64,000 nt of DNA. Source: Melioribacter sp. Its GTDB lineage: Bacteria > Bacteroidota > Ignavibacteria > Ignavibacteriales > Melioribacteraceae. The stretch spans positions 1 to 64,000 of the forward strand of contig PMDS01000105.1 in the NCBI GenBank assembly GCA_003155655.1. Direction: 5' to 3'. Made by a program: the position numbers and the translations under genes. Below are positions 46,724 through 56,874 of this stretch, one piece after another; the first letter of the stretch is position 1, and every line of letters begins with the position of its first letter. The notes beneath the pieces are model-generated. The model saw nothing but the letters and a program-made list of their open reading frames with translations. It was not told where the DNA came from and made no database searches.

Positions 46724-49700
46724 ATGAAAAAGAAAAGTAATCTTGTGGTGTGTCTCGCATTGGTGTTCATACTACCTGTCACCATTATGATGATGTTAGC
46801 AATGTTTGCTGTGGGAAAAGATGCTGTACCACATAGACCGGAGGGACCGTGCGATGTTTATGCTGCTGCAGGTAATCCTTGTGCAGCTGCTCATAGCAGT
46901 ACACGTGCTTTGTATGCATCTTATAATGGTCCGCTCTATCAAGTAATGCGTCAATCTGATGGCAAAACTTTGGACATAGGTGTTGTTCAACCTTCTGAGG
47001 GAGACCCGGGCGGATATGCAAATGCTGATGCACAGGATGCATTCTGTGCAAATACATACTGCTGGGTTACAATTCTTTATGACCAGTCAGGTAAAGGTAA
47101 CCATTTAATTCAGGCACCCCGCGGTGGATTTAGCGGGCCGGCTATGGGTGGATTCAATAATGTGCCGATAGCTGATATGGCCCCTGTAACAATTATGGGG
47201 CATAAAGTATATGGTATTTTTATCGAACCGGGTATGGGTCTCCGTCAAAACGATACCAAAGGAATTGCAGTTGACGATCAGGCAGAAGGACAGTATTGGG
47301 TTATTAACGGTCATCACTACAACAATGGCTGCTGTTACGATTATGGTAACGCAGAGACAGATAGCCGCGACGATGGCGACGGTACAATGGAAACAACATA
47401 TTACGGCAATGCTAATTATTGGTATCATGGAATAGACTCCGGCCCGTGGGTTATGACCGACCAGGAGAACAACCTGGTTGGCGGAGTAAACACATCTCCA
47501 AACGATAAGTATCTGCCTAACCTACCAAGCATTACCTGGCGTTTTGTGACTGCAACGGCTGATGGTGAACCACACCATTGGAGATCTATGGGTGGAGATG
47601 CTCAGGGTGGAGATTTACAAATAATGTTTGACGGAACTCGCATTATAAATGAAAGAAAAAGCTATGATCCAATGCGAAAACAAGGAGCTATACTACTCGG
47701 GAACGGCGGAGACAACAGTAATGGTTCGCAAGGTACGTTCTATGAAGGAGCAATTACAGCAGCAGGTACTTTCCCGACTAAGGAAACTAATCAGAAGATT
47801 CAAGCTAATGTTGTGGCAGCAAGATACGATGTGCAGCGTGTGGCCATTGCCCCGGCGAATACTATTGACACACCTCCGGGACTCCAAACATTTTCTCCAC
47901 TATCTTCACAGAATACAACTGTAACATTTACAAATACAACCGGCGGAAACATAAGCGACCTCTCATTGAGTATTTCTGCACCTAAAGGGTGGACTGCTGT
48001 TGTATTAAACTCCAAAGAAAGTACAAAGAAATTTAATAATCAGATTGCACCCGGAGTAAGTGTAAATGCTATATTTACAGTTACCTCCGGAGCTGAGTCT
48101 TTCAACGGTGATATTGTTGGTAAAGCAACCTGGACTAATGCATTGAATGGAAAAAAACAAGCTGAATCTAGGGCTGAAAAAGTAAGAAACGTTTACCCAA
48201 TTAAGATAAACGAATTCCGCGTTAATGCCGGTTCACCAGATAACTCAACTGATTCTTTCATTGAACTTTATAATCCCGGTAATAGTGCTGTTGATATATC
48301 AAACTGGACGTTGACTCACCATCAAACCCAATTGCCGATCTTTTCATCCGTGAAGATTCCTAACGGGACAAAACTTGCAGCTCATGGGTTTTATTTACTC
48401 GGCCTCTCCAATTCAGGGTTAGCAGTTCCCGCAAAAAAAGGTGAATCTACTATTTATGTCAGAAGTATAACGGGCATGTCGGTTGGGGATGTTATTGGAA
48501 TCGACAATGGTTCTGAAATGGAAAAACGTAAAATTGCCAGCATAGGAACCGGAGCTGGTTTAGGAGAACCCAAAACACCATCACAGTTTGGTCCGCGCCG
48601 CCCGGTCGAACCCGGCAGTCCTACAACTTTGTGGCAGCCTCTTCCCGATGGTCCCGTGATTACAATTCCAATTGGTTCAACAAATATTCCTGTGACAAGT
48701 ATAGATGGTTTCGAAGTTGGCCAGAAGATTGCAATTGGTTATGGTGCAACCTATCCGGCGGTTGCTCAAGCGATAGAGAAATATGAAATAGTTACAGTTA
48801 CCAAAGTTGGAAAACCTGGAACACAAGCTTATTTATCTATGGATGCAAAAGCAGGTGACACTAACATTAAAGTGTCTTCTGTCGCTAATATTTCAGTTGG
48901 TGATAAAATCAGGTTAGATATAGATAGTAAAGGACATGGAATTGAAACTGTTACAGTGAAACAAGTTGGAACTCAATCAGTCCGCAATACCCTGAACGGA
49001 CCTTTGAAGGAGACAGAAAATGCAGGTACAGGTCTTGATCTCGTTGAACCATTAAAGTTCAACCATTCATCCAATATACCTTTCAGTGCCAGGGGAACAG
49101 GAATCAGTTTTGAACCTGCAACAGCATTCCCGCATTCAAGTAACGAACCTGTTTTACCACTTGGCACAGGCATCACTCTTGATCAACCACTTGCAAGAAA
49201 TCATGCTATTCATACAGCCGTAAGTGATCAAAAAGTTACTACTGCCGGTTATCAGGGTCTTCCATCACCAAACCAATGGTTTGGTGGTCCAACACTTTCA
49301 TCCAGTGCAGGGAATATAGTATTACGTAACGCCTCTGGTCAAGTTGTTGATGGGCTCAACTACGGCGGACTTGTTGACCCATGGGCTGCTGAGGGTTATC
49401 AGGGTTTTTCAGGAACAGGTGAAGGCGGATCCAGTGCGCCAACACCAGTTATGGGTAGAGGTAACAGATGGTGGATATCTTCACCAACTATACAACCAAA
49501 CAAAAGTACAGGGCGCTACCCTGATGGTAATGATAACGATAATAACCGCCAGGATTTCTTTGTACAAAGTACAACAACTCTGCTTGCAGCATCTCAAATT
49601 GGTTCAAGCAATATAAAAATTGCCAGTGTTGCAGATTTTTGTATTGGACAAAAGATTTTTGTAGGGTCAGGTTCAAATAGCGAGACAGCTATCATTGCTA

Positions 49701-50071
49701 CTATTGGGACAGCAGGTGGAACTACTATTGGTACCGCCTCAAAAGTGGGTACAAAAGTAATTTCTGTTGCTAGTGTTGAAGGATTTAGTCTTGGTCAAAC
49801 CATCAATATTGATAATGGTGAAAACAAAGAAACTGCCGTAATAGCTTCAATTATTGCAGGACGCCCCCGTTTTGGTAGCCGCAATACCGGGCCAATTGAT
49901 TCTATTACTGTATCGGTAGCTCTAGCTCGTGAGCATAGTATTGGCGCACAAATTTCCGGCAGCGGTATTACACTAGCCTCTCCTTTGACTAAGGCTCATG
50001 ATTATGGTACACCTATTTCTAGTAATATTCCAACTCCCGGTGCACCAAATCATTATACAAGAAAACCTTAA
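46724..50071 (+). CDS. GH54 alpha-L-arabinofuranosidase with split lamin-tail domain and five VGD-type repeats
   Basis: This is a 1115-residue exported enzyme. Residues about 35-380 are the GH54 catalytic domain: G-P-C-D-V-Y, F-C-A-N-T-Y-C, a vicinal C-C in N-G-C-C-Y, nucleophile E248 in T-D-Q-E-N-N and acid D330 in G-G-D-N-S-N-G. The Cys pairs match the disulfides known in fungal AbfB. A NEW3-like Ig domain follows (about 385-485). From about 490 comes a lamin-tail-type domain (I-N-E-F-R-V-N … F-I-E-L-Y-N-P-G) that appears interrupted by about 290 residues and resumes at N-I-V-L-R-N-A-S-G-Q-V-V-D-G. Five copies of a S-V-x-G-F-S-V-G-Q-x-I-x-I repeat fill the insertion and the C-terminus. A strong terminator follows. 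Confidence 0.88.
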   Translation: MKKKSNLVVCLALVFILPVTIMMMLAMFAVGKDAVPHRPEGPCDVYAAAGNPCAAAHSSTRALYASYNGPLYQVMRQSDGKTLDIGVVQPSEGDPGGYANADAQDAFCANTYCWVTILYDQSGKGNHLIQAPRGGFSGPAMGGFNNVPIADMAPVTIMGHKVYGIFIEPGMGLRQNDTKGIAVDDQAEGQYWVINGHHYNNGCCYDYGNAETDSRDDGDGTMETTYYGNANYWYHGIDSGPWVMTDQENNLVGGVNTSPNDKYLPNLPSITWRFVTATADGEPHHWRSMGGDAQGGDLQIMFDGTRIINERKSYDPMRKQGAILLGNGGDNSNGSQGTFYEGAITAAGTFPTKETNQKIQANVVAARYDVQRVAIAPANTIDTPPGLQTFSPLSSQNTTVTFTNTTGGNISDLSLSISAPKGWTAVVLNSKESTKKFNNQIAPGVSVNAIFTVTSGAESFNGDIVGKATWTNALNGKKQAESRAEKVRNVYPIKINEFRVNAGSPDNSTDSFIELYNPGNSAVDISNWTLTHHQTQLPIFSSVKIPNGTKLAAHGFYLLGLSNSGLAVPAKKGESTIYVRSITGMSVGDVIGIDNGSEMEKRKIASIGTGAGLGEPKTPSQFGPRRPVEPGSPTTLWQPLPDGPVITIPIGSTNIPVTSIDGFEVGQKIAIGYGATYPAVAQAIEKYEIVTVTKVGKPGTQAYLSMDAKAGDTNIKVSSVANISVGDKIRLDIDSKGHGIETVTVKQVGTQSVRNTLNGPLKETENAGTGLDLVEPLKFNHSSNIPFSARGTGISFEPATAFPHSSNEPVLPLGTGITLDQPLARNHAIHTAVSDQKVTTAGYQGLPSPNQWFGGPTLSSSAGNIVLRNASGQVVDGLNYGGLVDPWAAEGYQGFSGTGEGGSSAPTPVMGRGNRWWISSPTIQPNKSTGRYPDGNDNDNNRQDFFVQSTTTLLAASQIGSSNIKIASVADFCIGQKIFVGSGSNSETAIIATIGTAGGTTIGTASKVGTKVISVASVEGFSLGQTINIDNGENKETAVIASIIAGRPRFGSRNTGPIDSITVSVALAREHSIGAQISGSGITLASPLTKAHDYGTPISSNIPTPGAPNHYTRKP

Positions 50072-50110
50072 TTAATATATAAGAAAGGTTTTATTGAAGT
50101 ATTGTAATAG

Positions 50111-50150
50111 TCCGCGGCAATATCAGACTTAAATGCCGCGGGATTTTTTC
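50111..50150 (+). terminator. Strong Rho-independent terminator after the GH54 gene
   Basis: A perfect 8-bp stem CCGCGGCA (50112-50119) with TGCCGCGG (50134-50141) and a 14-base loop is followed by GATTTTTT. It stands 40 bp after the GH54 stop, so the VKOR gene downstream either has its own promoter or depends on readthrough. Confidence 0.85.
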
Positions 50151-50174
50151 CGTAAAAAGTAGCAGGATTCAACG

Positions 50175-51434
50175 TTGATTACTTCTAAAGATAAGATAGT
50201 TATTCAAAGATCATGGACGTGGTGGCGTTGGATATTTACAATACTAAATGTGTCTGCTCTTGTTTTAAGTGTTATTCTTAGCTGGCATCATCTAAATGGC
50301 GGAGCGATGATAGGGTGTGATGGTGGCAGCTCTTGCGATGAGGTTCTCGGTAGCCAGTGGTCAATGATAGCAGGCGTGTTACCTATAAGCGGGTTAGCTG
50401 TCGGGGCATACCTCACCTTGCTTGTTGCCGGTTTTTTTATTGGTCCAACTGTGGAAGCGCCAGTTCGGCATTTAGCCTGGAGTTCGATGTTGATATTAGC
50501 TGGTTCAATTGCGGGATGTGCAATTTGGTTCACCATCGTACAGAAATGGATAATTGGAAAATTTTGTGTCTATTGTATGTGTACACACAGCATCGGACTG
50601 ATTTTGACTGCATTGGTCATCTGGAAAGCTATCAAAGAGATTAACAACTATTCAAAGGATAGCCTCGTTCATAATTTTGTTATACTTCAAAAAGTATTCC
50701 CACACATTAAGCACCATATATTACGCCCCCTGAATGTTTTGGGAAAAGTTTTGATTGGACTTGTACTCGCTGGTGTTCTGGTAGTCTTTCAAATTAGTTT
50801 TACGCCATCAACAATTTATAGTGATGGGAGATCGCAAGAAACTATTTCCGTTCTTGATTATAATACTGTTCCAATTGTTGGATCTCCGGATGCTCCGTAT
50901 ATTGTAACCTTACTTTTTGACTATCAATGTCTCCACTGCCAGAAAATACACCTACTTCTTAAGGAAGCAGTTCTCCGGTATAAAGGCAAACTTGCTTTTG
51001 CCTTATGCCCCGTACCGTTAAATACCCACTGTAATCCCTACATTCCTAAAGATGTGGATGTTTTCAAAAACTCATGCGAATTAGCAAAGATAGGACTTGC
51101 TGTGTGGTTAGCAAAACGTGAAGCGTTTTCTACATTTGAAAACTGGATGTATACTTTTGTCAATGGTGACAGTTGGCACCCAAGAAGCCTTGAAGCTGCA
51201 AGGGCAAAAGCGGTTGAATTGGTTGGTCAAGCAAAGTTCGATATTGCATGGACTGACTCATGGATTGAAAAATATTTGCAAACTTCAATAATGATTTACA
51301 GCAAGACTCTGAAAAATGGAAACGGAGGTATTCCTAAAATGATTTACGGTTCGCGATGGGTTATCGCAGAGCCGCACAGCGTAGATGAGCTTATTATGAT
51401 CCTTCAAAATAGTTTGACTGTTCCTAAAACGTAA
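50175..51434 (+). CDS. VKOR-DsbA fusion, disulfide-bond-forming membrane protein
   Basis: This 419-residue protein starts at TTG, with AGGA upstream and no usable ATG. Residues 15-160 are a vitamin K epoxide reductase domain of four or so helices. The loop pair C-D-G-G-S-S-C and the active F-C-V-Y-C motif are both present. A further membrane helix near 195-213 leads to a periplasmic thioredoxin/DsbA-like domain with active site C-L-H-C (252-255) and the cis-Pro region. The domain oxidises thiols of exported proteins and passes electrons through VKOR to quinone. It directly follows the Cys-rich GH54 gene (with a terminator between) and precedes the Cys-rich GH27 gene. It plausibly helps fold secreted enzymes. 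Confidence 0.9.
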   Translation: MITSKDKIVIQRSWTWWRWIFTILNVSALVLSVILSWHHLNGGAMIGCDGGSSCDEVLGSQWSMIAGVLPISGLAVGAYLTLLVAGFFIGPTVEAPVRHLAWSSMLILAGSIAGCAIWFTIVQKWIIGKFCVYCMCTHSIGLILTALVIWKAIKEINNYSKDSLVHNFVILQKVFPHIKHHILRPLNVLGKVLIGLVLAGVLVVFQISFTPSTIYSDGRSQETISVLDYNTVPIVGSPDAPYIVTLLFDYQCLHCQKIHLLLKEAVLRYKGKLAFALCPVPLNTHCNPYIPKDVDVFKNSCELAKIGLAVWLAKREAFSTFENWMYTFVNGDSWHPRSLEAARAKAVELVGQAKFDIAWTDSWIEKYLQTSIMIYSKTLKNGNGGIPKMIYGSRWVIAEPHSVDELIMILQNSLTVPKT

Positions 51435-51624
51435 GACCAGGCTGTGCTTAATCTATAAATAAGATAAAAATGAATGATTGGTATTGAAAGTGAAGTGGTG
51501 ACAAAACAAGTAACTATTGATTCGTATGATAGAAATAGCAAAATGTACTTTAAGCGAAGATGATATGAAACTGGACCAGGCAATCTGTAATTTTTTATTT
51601 ATCAAAAACATTTGAGATTATTAT

Positions 51625-53631
51625 ATGAAAAAAAAATATTTATTTCTTTTACTTGCTGTTCAAATAACGGTACACGCTCAATTTTCAGATTTAGCCAAAA
51701 CTCCTCCTATGGGATGGAATTCCTGGAATGCATTTGATTTGAATATCAATTCGAAGATTGTAAAATCAGTTGCAGATTCAATGGTTAGTAAAGGGCTTGC
51801 AGCCGCCGGCTATCAATACATTGTTATTGACGACGGCTGGCAGATTGGACGTGATAAGAATGGAAGAATCATTGCCGACTCAACTCGTTTTCCTGAAGGA
51901 ATAAAATATTTAGTTGATTATGTCCATTCCAAAGGATTAAAATTTGGAATCTACACTTGTTGTGGAACAAAAACGTGCGGAGGCCGTCCCGGAAGTTTTG
52001 GCTATGAAGCAATTGATGCCAAAACTTATGCAGAATGGGGTGTTGATTATATTAAGGAAGACTGGTGTTTTACGGATGGGTTAGATACACACACTCAATA
52101 TAAAATAATGAGTGATGCAATTAAAGCAACCGGTAGAAAGATGTTGCTGAGCTTATGCGAATGGGGTGTTACTTGTCCATGGGAATGGGCAAGCGGCATT
52201 GGCGCAATGTGGCGGACTACAAGTGATATTCAAGATTGTTTTGATTGTGTGAGAAACTGGGGAGGCATGGGCTGGGTACCAATTCTTGAAAAAAATGTAA
52301 ACCTTGCACCGTTCGCCGGACCAGGACATTGGAACGATCCAGACATGCTTGAAATTGGTAACAAAGCATTAACTCCAACCGAATGTAAATCTCATTTTGC
52401 AATGTGGTGTATGCTTGCTGCTCCGCTTATAGCCGGTAACAACATAAGCACAATGAATAACACAATCAGAGATATACTTATTGCTACGGAATTAATAGCA
52501 ATTGATCAGGATGAACTTGGTATTCAAGGAACAAGAATTAAGAACAAAAATGGACTTCAAGTTTGGCAAAAACTATTGAGTGATGGGTCAATCGCTGTTG
52601 CTTTGTTAAACGTAACAAATAAGAGTGCGCATATGGCTGTTTCACTTGATGAAATTGGTTTCAAAAAAGGGGTTAACAGCAATGTTCGTGATTTATGGAA
52701 AAGAAAAAACCTCAGGGCAATAAAAGATGTTTTCGGAACTGAAGTAGAAGCACATGATGTAGTGGTTGTAAAAATAAAAGGAGAAAAATCTGCCATATCC
52801 AAAATCAAGTTCGAGAATACATCAATAAAAATCGAAAAAGGAAATCATATATTAACCCAGTTAGGTGTTTTCCCATCCTCCACACCAATTACAGTAACTG
52901 CATCGAATAACGAAATTATTTCTATTGTACTGGCTGGAGTGAATCTTTATAAAATTACTGCAATGAATGTTGGTAAGTGCAAAATAAAGGCATCAACAAA
53001 GGATGGCAAATTTATTACAGAGTGTAATATAGTTGTCGCACCATCTTCGGTGCCAACCCCATGGAAGATGAATGAAATCAATGATGATAAAGCATCCGTC
53101 TCATATAAAAATGGTGTTTATTCAATTGAAAGCGGTGGTTCGGATATCTGGAATGCAAATGACCAGTTCACTTTTATTAACCAGCCGGCAGATAAAGATA
53201 AATCTATTTCAGCATGTATAATTTCGCAATCTAAAAGTGATCCCTGGGCTAAGAGTGGATTGATGTTCAGGGAAAATTTATCTCCCAACAGTGCATTCGC
53301 AATGTTGTGCGTAACACCAGGTAATGGTTTGTCATTTCAGTGGCGGGAAAAAACAGGCGCACCCTGCAATAAAACCGACCTTGGCGCTTTTACACTTCCA
53401 CTTTTTATAAAACTTTCTAAGAGCGGTTCAACATTCAGTGCTTATAAATCAGGTGATGGAAAAGAGTGGACATCAATTCATGACTTTACCTTTAACCAAT
53501 CCTTTACACAACAACATTTAGTTGGAATAGAAGTAACCGCTCATAGCAGTCATGAATTGAACATATCAAAATTTGATAATGTTAAAGTTGAACAGATTGA
53601 GAACAATCAATTAAGGAATAACAACAAATGA
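51625..53631 (+). CDS. GH27 alpha-galactosidase with Ig-like and concanavalin-like C-terminal domains
   Basis: This 668-residue exported enzyme has a signal peptide ending V-H-A-Q and the GH27 barrel with P-P-M-G-W-N-S-W-N, D-D-G-W-Q, nucleophile D146 in I-K-E-D-W-C and acid D201 in T-S-D-I-Q-D. It is followed by the usual beta-sandwich. Residues about 400-480 form an Ig/Big2-like domain, and about 485-660 resemble a DUF1349-type concanavalin-like domain (W-A-K-S-G-L-M-F-R-E). It should release alpha-linked galactose from galactomannan or galactosylated xylan side chains. Its stop overlaps the beta-galactosidase start (ATGA), so the two are co-translated. Confidence 0.93.
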   Translation: MKKKYLFLLLAVQITVHAQFSDLAKTPPMGWNSWNAFDLNINSKIVKSVADSMVSKGLAAAGYQYIVIDDGWQIGRDKNGRIIADSTRFPEGIKYLVDYVHSKGLKFGIYTCCGTKTCGGRPGSFGYEAIDAKTYAEWGVDYIKEDWCFTDGLDTHTQYKIMSDAIKATGRKMLLSLCEWGVTCPWEWASGIGAMWRTTSDIQDCFDCVRNWGGMGWVPILEKNVNLAPFAGPGHWNDPDMLEIGNKALTPTECKSHFAMWCMLAAPLIAGNNISTMNNTIRDILIATELIAIDQDELGIQGTRIKNKNGLQVWQKLLSDGSIAVALLNVTNKSAHMAVSLDEIGFKKGVNSNVRDLWKRKNLRAIKDVFGTEVEAHDVVVVKIKGEKSAISKIKFENTSIKIEKGNHILTQLGVFPSSTPITVTASNNEIISIVLAGVNLYKITAMNVGKCKIKASTKDGKFITECNIVVAPSSVPTPWKMNEINDDKASVSYKNGVYSIESGGSDIWNANDQFTFINQPADKDKSISACIISQSKSDPWAKSGLMFRENLSPNSAFAMLCVTPGNGLSFQWREKTGAPCNKTDLGAFTLPLFIKLSKSGSTFSAYKSGDGKEWTSIHDFTFNQSFTQQHLVGIEVTAHSSHELNISKFDNVKVEQIENNQLRNNNK

Positions 53632-56600
53632 AAAAATATGCGTTCCTAAATCTCTTTTTTTTGATTCTTTTACCGATCAACGGATTTTTTGCTCAACAAA
53701 AATCAAATACTTCCGTTGAAGCTTCCATTCCGCCTGAAATTGAAAATCCCGAACTATTAGGAATCAACAAAGAACCATTTCATTCTACATTGATGCCTTA
53801 TGCAAATTTGCATGAGGCGCTTTTAGCCAAACGAAATGCTTCATCATTATACAGAAGTTTGAACGGCAAATGGAAATTTAATTGGGTTCAAACTCCGGAA
53901 TTACGTCCCAAAGATTTTTATAAGATGGATTATGATATTTCCAAATGGGCGGAAATTCCAGTCCCTTCAAATTGGGAAGTTCAAGGATATGGAACGCCTT
54001 TCTACCGCAATTTTGGTTACACTATAAAAAGAGATTTTCCTCATGTAATGAGCAAACCTGACAGTAATTACACAGCGTTCAAAGAACGAAACCCGGTTGG
54101 AAGCTATCGAAGAGATTTCGATGTTCCTGCTGAATGGGATGGCCGCCGCATCTTTATAACTTTTGAAGGAGTAGATAGTGGATTTTTCTTATGGGTTAAC
54201 GGCGAGAAAGTTGGATATAGTATAAACAGCCGCAATGCAGCCGATTTTGATCTTACCAAATATCTAAAAACTGGTAAGAATACAATTGCAGTTGAAGTTT
54301 ATCAATATAGTTCCGGTACATGGTTAGAAGACCAGGATATGTGGCGGTTACATGGAATTTTTAGAAATGTTACAATTTGGAGTTCACCGCAAATACATAT
54401 ACGAGATTTTTTTGTAAAACAAGATCTGGATAAAGATTATAAGGATGCTGTTGTTGAAGTTTCAGCCAAAATAAAAAACTATGGTGATAAAATAGGGAAT
54501 GCTCAAACACTAACAGCAACTTTGTACGATAAGGAAGGGAAAGAAATAGCAAAAGGAAGTGCAACAGGAAACGCACTCAACTCCAAACAGGAAGAACAGA
54601 TTGCAATAAAATTTCCGGTTAGCAATCCTAAAAAGTGGACTGCTGAAACTCCCAATTTATATACAATGGTTTTGTCAACTTCTGAAGGAGAATTAATTTC
54701 ATCAAGAGTAGGATTTCGCAAAATTGAAATTAAAGGAAGAATTTTTACTGTTAACGGTGTTCCAATCAAACTGAAAGGTGTAAACCGTCATGAACATTGG
54801 TCGGATGTTGGTCATGCAATAACAGAAGAACAAATGATAAGAGATTTGGAAGTAATTAAGCAGGGGAACTGCAACCATGTCCGCACATCTCATTACTCTG
54901 ATAATCCACGCTGGTACGAACTCTGCGACGAATGGGGAATATGGCTTGTAGCAGAAGCAAATTGTGAAAGTCACGGTTATGATGGAAGATTTGATGAAGA
55001 ACCATTAATGAAAGCAGCGATCATTGACCGCAACGTTGCTAACGTTGAAAATTTTAAGAATCATCCTTCGGTAATCATGTGGTCGCTCGGTAACGAGTGT
55101 GGCAGGGTTGGTTCTAATTTTGTGGCGGCTATGGCTGCTGTTAAATCAATCGATTCCTCCCGCCCGGTTCATTACGAAAGATTTGGAACGGGTAAAAACA
55201 ATCCTGCTGATGTAGATGGAAGAATGTACGGCACTGCGGAAGAATATGCAAAAGCAGTTCAGAACAAAGAACTGACAAAGCCATATTACATATGCGAGTT
55301 TGTTCACGCAATGTTTAACTCAATGGGTTCATTAACAGATTATTCCGAATTGTTTGATAACACTCCTGAAATTCTTGGCGGAGCTATATGGGAATTTCAA
55401 GACCAGGCATTGTGGAACAGGCGCGATCCTAATCATCCAATTCTTGCTTATGGCGGCGGGTTTGGTGAATATCCGAACGATCACTATTTCATTCATAAAG
55501 GTGTTGTTGCCTGGGATAGAAAAACAATAAAGCCGCATTATCCCGAAATGAAAAAAGCTTTTCAGTGGATTAGCACCGAGTTAACAGATCCTTCAATTGG
55601 TGAAATAAGAATCAAAAACAAATTCCAATTTATTTCCCTCGACGATTTTGAAGCCTCCTGGAGTTTATCGGAAAATGGGATTGAAATAGATAAAGGACCC
55701 TTCCAGATACCACGTATTGGTCCGCGAAGAGAAAGAGGGATTAATATACCATTTAAAATCGCACTTCCTAAACCGGGAGCCGAGTATTACTTACGTGTTT
55801 CGTATACTCAAAAATCAAAAACTCTGTGGGCAGATAAAGGATTTGAAGTTGCCTCGGAACAATTCAAATTACCGGTTAATACTCTTCCTGTAACTGAACC
55901 AAAGGTAACACAACAGGTTAAACTAAATCAGGATCAGGGCTCAGTTAAAATAAATGGTAATGATTTTGAAGTAACGTTTGATAAAAAAAGCGGTTTGATG
56001 ACTCAACTTGTAAAAAACGGAGTTAACCTTTTGTCCGCTGACGGCTCACCCAAACTTTATTTATGGCGGGCAATGCATCAAACAGATGATTGGTGGGTAA
56101 ACAGGGAGTGGGAAAGATATGGTGTGAATGATTTGAAATATTCTCTTGTAGATATTAAAGTGGAAAGCATTGAGAAATCTTCCGCCAAAGTAATTACCAC
56201 AATTAAAGCAGAAGGCAAAGAAGGATTTGGCGCCATTCATACTGCAAGTTATTTGGTAAGGGGTGATGGATCTATAAAAGTAGAAAACAAAGTTCAATTC
56301 ATTGGGATGAGAATTAATCTTGCACGTATCGGTGTCCGTATGTTTTTGAATAAGAATTTGGATCAGATAAAATATTTTGGCCGTGGGCCAATTGAAAATT
56401 ATTCCGATAGAAAATATGCATCGGAAGTCGGAGTTTATGATCTGGATGTTAATAACCAGTACGAATATGAAAAGCCAATGGAAAGAGGTAATCATGAAGA
56501 TGTAAGATGGTTGAGGTTTTCCGGCCAAAAAATGCCATCACTTCTTATTAAAGCAGACGAAAAGCTGATGCAGTTTTCTGCATTGCCGCATACCGATGAA

Positions 56601-56774
56601 CAAATGTTCCCTGTTGAATATAAAATTGATTTGCCTGCAAGCAACGCAACTGTATTTTGTTTATCGGCAAAAACTTTAGGAGTTGGATCAGCAAGCTGCG
56701 GACCAAGACCTCTGGATAAATATTTGATTTGGTCTGACAGTACAGATTTCGATTACACTATTAAATTACTATAG
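53628..56774 (+). CDS. GH2 beta-galactosidase, LacZ-type
   Basis: This 1048-residue exported enzyme has the five-domain LacZ layout: signal peptide ending F-F-A-Q, jelly roll (S-L-N-G-K-W-K-F-N-W), Ig domains, and a TIM barrel with acid/base E490 in S-L-G-N-E-C-G and nucleophile E557 in Y-I-C-E-F-V-H. A C-terminal Bgal_small_N domain follows (about 760-1045, F-G-R-G-P-I-E-N-Y-S-D-R). The periplasmic location differs from the cytosolic E. coli enzyme. Beta-galactosyl residues in complex arabinoxylan or other hemicelluloses are likely targets. It is coupled by a 4-bp overlap to the GH27 gene. Confidence 0.94.
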   Translation: MKKYAFLNLFFLILLPINGFFAQQKSNTSVEASIPPEIENPELLGINKEPFHSTLMPYANLHEALLAKRNASSLYRSLNGKWKFNWVQTPELRPKDFYKMDYDISKWAEIPVPSNWEVQGYGTPFYRNFGYTIKRDFPHVMSKPDSNYTAFKERNPVGSYRRDFDVPAEWDGRRIFITFEGVDSGFFLWVNGEKVGYSINSRNAADFDLTKYLKTGKNTIAVEVYQYSSGTWLEDQDMWRLHGIFRNVTIWSSPQIHIRDFFVKQDLDKDYKDAVVEVSAKIKNYGDKIGNAQTLTATLYDKEGKEIAKGSATGNALNSKQEEQIAIKFPVSNPKKWTAETPNLYTMVLSTSEGELISSRVGFRKIEIKGRIFTVNGVPIKLKGVNRHEHWSDVGHAITEEQMIRDLEVIKQGNCNHVRTSHYSDNPRWYELCDEWGIWLVAEANCESHGYDGRFDEEPLMKAAIIDRNVANVENFKNHPSVIMWSLGNECGRVGSNFVAAMAAVKSIDSSRPVHYERFGTGKNNPADVDGRMYGTAEEYAKAVQNKELTKPYYICEFVHAMFNSMGSLTDYSELFDNTPEILGGAIWEFQDQALWNRRDPNHPILAYGGGFGEYPNDHYFIHKGVVAWDRKTIKPHYPEMKKAFQWISTELTDPSIGEIRIKNKFQFISLDDFEASWSLSENGIEIDKGPFQIPRIGPRRERGINIPFKIALPKPGAEYYLRVSYTQKSKTLWADKGFEVASEQFKLPVNTLPVTEPKVTQQVKLNQDQGSVKINGNDFEVTFDKKSGLMTQLVKNGVNLLSADGSPKLYLWRAMHQTDDWWVNREWERYGVNDLKYSLVDIKVESIEKSSAKVITTIKAEGKEGFGAIHTASYLVRGDGSIKVENKVQFIGMRINLARIGVRMFLNKNLDQIKYFGRGPIENYSDRKYASEVGVYDLDVNNQYEYEKPMERGNHEDVRWLRFSGQKMPSLLIKADEKLMQFSALPHTDEQMFPVEYKIDLPASNATVFCLSAKTLGVGSASCGPRPLDKYLIWSDSTDFDYTIKLL

Positions 56775-56874
56775 GATTGATAAAAGTCTTTAAGAATTTT
56801 TTTTGAGTGGAAAATGTGATCAGTTAGTTAAAACATAAACAAGTAAAAAATATTTTGTGTTTGAGGAGTAAATA

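Noticed and set aside
46785-49676. Several long frames in other phases within the GH54 gene
   Set aside because: They are shadows of the G+C-richer coding sequence. The GH54 frame has catalytic motifs and a signal peptide.
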